Positions 62,420-64,000 of a DNA stretch of 64,000 bases are shown here, in pieces. The stretch lies in the NCBI GenBank assembly GCA_017433725.1, contig JAFRGQ010000025.1, forward strand, positions 1-64,000. The letters run 5' to 3'. The first letter of the stretch is position 1. Each line of letters starts with the position of its first letter. The notes under the pieces are model-generated. The model was not told the origin of the DNA. It saw only the letters and a list, made by a program, of their open reading frames with translations, and did no database searches. A program made the position numbers and the translations under genes. Origin of the DNA: Lachnospiraceae bacterium (GTDB taxonomy: Bacteria > Bacillota > Clostridia > Lachnospirales > Lachnospiraceae).

Positions 62420-64000
62420 ATGATGAATAAAAATACGCAGCGAATCATCGTCGGGATTATCGCAGTCATTCTGGCTGTCATTATGATCCTGAGCCTTGTA
62501 GCGCCCGCAATGGCTGCCGAAGCAGAAGCGGCAGAGGAAGTTGTTCAGGCTGAAGAGGTCATTCAGGGAGAGGAGACTGTTCAGGCGGAAGAAACGGACC
62601 CTGCTATGACGGAAGACGCTACGGCCGGCGATGTTGCGGGTGAAGCTGTGCCCGCACAGGAAGCCGCAGTCACAGAACAGACAGAGGGCGCTGATACTGC
62701 GGGATCCCCTGCAGCTGTCAGTGCCTCGGATCAGAATGCAAATGTTTCGGAAGCTGGCACAGCTTCCGAAATTTCGCTTATGGCCTCTCAGAGCCAGGTC
62801 ATACCGGAAGGCGTAAAAATCGGTGCTGTAAATGTATCCGGTATGAACAGGGAGCAGGCAGAGGCCGCAGTGAATGCCCATGTCGAAGAAATGCAGAATT
62901 CTGTGCTGACTGCCAGAGCGGACGGGCAGGAGATGTATATTGCAGTTAAAGATCTCGGCTTTACGTGGACAAACCAGAATGTGGTCTCCAAAGCGCTCGG
63001 ACTCGGGTGCAGAGGGAATATTCTTGAGAGATACAAGGTAAAGAAGGATCTGGAAGCCAATGGGATAGAACTTCCGATTGAAAGAGAATTCAGCTCGGAG
63101 GCAATGCATTCGTTCATCTCGCAGTGCGCGGCTACCGCTAACCGGCTGCCCGTGGAAAACGACCTGCAGCTGAACGCCGACGGGACTCTTTCCGTCGTCG
63201 ATGGCGTGAACGGAGTTCAGGTTGATGAAGCGTCTTCCTACAGCGCCATGGTCCTTTACATGAATACGGGTTGGAGAGGGGGAGCACCGGAATTTTCCCT
63301 CACAACGACGACACTTCCGCCCCAGAGAGATAAGGAGCAGCTTGCACTGGTGAAGGATATAATCGGAACCGGTGACACGGATTATAACGGGAGCTCCGAT
63401 TCGCGAATCCAGAACATCCTGAACGGGACGAGCCTGGTTTCCGGAATCGTACTTATGCCCGGCGAGCAGTTCTCATTGCTCGAGCATGTCGTACCTTTCA
63501 CAGCGGAGAACGGCTATGCGCCCGCGCCTTCCTACGCCGAGGGGTCGATTGTAGACACGTACGGCGGCGGAATCTGTCAGGTATCTACCACCATTTATCT
63601 GGCAGTTCTTCAGGCGGAGCTTCAGGTGGACGAGAGATCGTGCCACTCCATGATGGTTCAGTATATTGAGCCGTCCAAGGATGCGGCTATTTCCGAGGAA
63701 GGCGGTAAGGACCTTAAGTTCACGAACAACACTGCCACACCGATTTATCTGTACGGAACTGCGGCAGACGGAAAACTTCATTTTTCCATCTATGGCGTGG
63801 AAACACGTCCTGCAGGCAGGACGGTCAACTATATCAGCAATGTGCTGTCACAGACCGATGTACAGTTCATATTTGTCGCAGATGAGAATCTTCCGGTAGG
63901 TACAGTAAGCCAGAGCGGCGAACCGCATATCGGATACGAAGCGGAGCTTTGGAAAGAGATTACGGAGAACGGTGAGACGACAAGAGAATGGGTCAATGAG
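62420..64000 (+). CDS. VanW-family secreted protein (cut by window end)
   Basis: At least 527 residues are encoded. The signal peptide ends AMAAEAEA; a Glu/Ala-rich segment follows to about 110. A PG_binding_4-like region comes next (IGAVNVSGMNREQAEAAVNAHVEE). The VanW domain begins near 330, with VLMPGEQFSLLEHVVPFT and YGGGICQVSTTIYLAVLQAEL. VanW proteins lie near vancomycin-resistance genes in some bacteria but are widespread wall-associated proteins of unknown function; no van genes are seen here. ATG 62420 (or 62423) has AAGGAAG upstream. The 3' end is outside the window, so the total length is unknown. Confidence 0.8.
   Translation, partial: MMNKNTQRIIVGIIAVILAVIMILSLVAPAMAAEAEAAEEVVQAEEVIQGEETVQAEETDPAMTEDATAGDVAGEAVPAQEAAVTEQTEGADTAGSPAAVSASDQNANVSEAGTASEISLMASQSQVIPEGVKIGAVNVSGMNREQAEAAVNAHVEEMQNSVLTARADGQEMYIAVKDLGFTWTNQNVVSKALGLGCRGNILERYKVKKDLEANGIELPIEREFSSEAMHSFISQCAATANRLPVENDLQLNADGTLSVVDGVNGVQVDEASSYSAMVLYMNTGWRGGAPEFSLTTTTLPPQRDKEQLALVKDIIGTGDTDYNGSSDSRIQNILNGTSLVSGIVLMPGEQFSLLEHVVPFTAENGYAPAPSYAEGSIVDTYGGGICQVSTTIYLAVLQAELQVDERSCHSMMVQYIEPSKDAAISEEGGKDLKFTNNTATPIYLYGTAADGKLHFSIYGVETRPAGRTVNYISNVLSQTDVQFIFVADENLPVGTVSQSGEPHIGYEAELWKEITENGETTREWVNE

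Noticed and set aside
1..64000. tRNA, rRNA, prophage or insertion-sequence genes
   Set aside because: I found no cloverleaf, rRNA, phage structural gene or transposase that I could support; the only mobile traces are the VirD4-like remnant and the noncoding repeats.
62420..64000. Vancomycin-resistance locus suggested by the VanW domain
   Set aside because: No vanA/B, vanH, vanX or regulatory genes are in view, and VanW proteins are common in wall contexts without resistance.

Overview
The window looks like a chromosome segment from a Gram-positive anaerobe of the Clostridia, most likely Lachnospiraceae. The evidence is the order rpsF-ssb-rpsR-gdpP-rplI-dnaB, strong AGGAGG-type ribosome sites, many lipoproteins and signal peptides, a class B sortase, a YkuD transpeptidase and a BMP-type nucleoside-binding lipoprotein. 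This assignment is from gene content only. I see no rRNA, tRNA or transposase.

Layout. 1-2.4 kb: a remnant of a conjugative-type element (ClpP-like protease and a soluble VirD4-like ATPase) bracketed by a 13-bp inverted repeat. 2.5-8.1 kb: three exported proteins (four-repeat SH3b protein, purine nucleoside permease-like lipoprotein, 1044-aa alpha/beta-hydrolase surface protein). 8.1-13.2 kb: the most unusual part. An orphan Cas6 is followed by a 710-bp noncoding interval with its own promoter-like and terminator-like signals and a minimal CRISPR array of two 38-bp repeats. Next come a 728-aa DUF3800-like protein with a TPR-like tail and an AAA-type ATPase preceded by phased ATAGTAAA repeats. 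No cas1, cas2, cas3, cas9, cas10, cas5 or cas7 is present.

13.2-31.1 kb: housekeeping and nutrient genes, including flavodoxin, PanE, Nudix, thioesterase, histidine phosphatase, BMP lipoprotein, CapA-like protein, BioY, GT-C glycosyltransferase, phosphoesterase, a cytoplasmic BMP protein coupled to an RNA methyltransferase, and a GH2 beta-galactosidase. 31.2-44.7 kb: a cell-surface glycopolymer locus. A sugar-1-phosphate transferase fused to DUF4422 would start the lipid-linked chain. A GT2 enzyme, a Stealth phosphotransferase and two fusions of a glycosyltransferase with a TagF-like CDP-polyol transferase would extend it. A TagGH/Wzm-Wzt-type ABC exporter would carry it out, and a divergent acyltransferase may modify it.

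45-55.3 kb: an aminotransferase and an envelope cluster (L,D-transpeptidase, sortase B, sirtuin, papain-like protease with ricin-type repeats, cohesin-like anchored protein). 55.4-62.3 kb: the conserved replication and ribosomal-protein cluster ending in glyA. The window ends inside a VanW-family gene.

The intergenic spaces hold at least four families of palindromic interspersed repeats, called A to D below. Some are modular: pieces of one family occur inside another. They are a striking background feature of this genome and could be miniature mobile elements or RNA-level structures.
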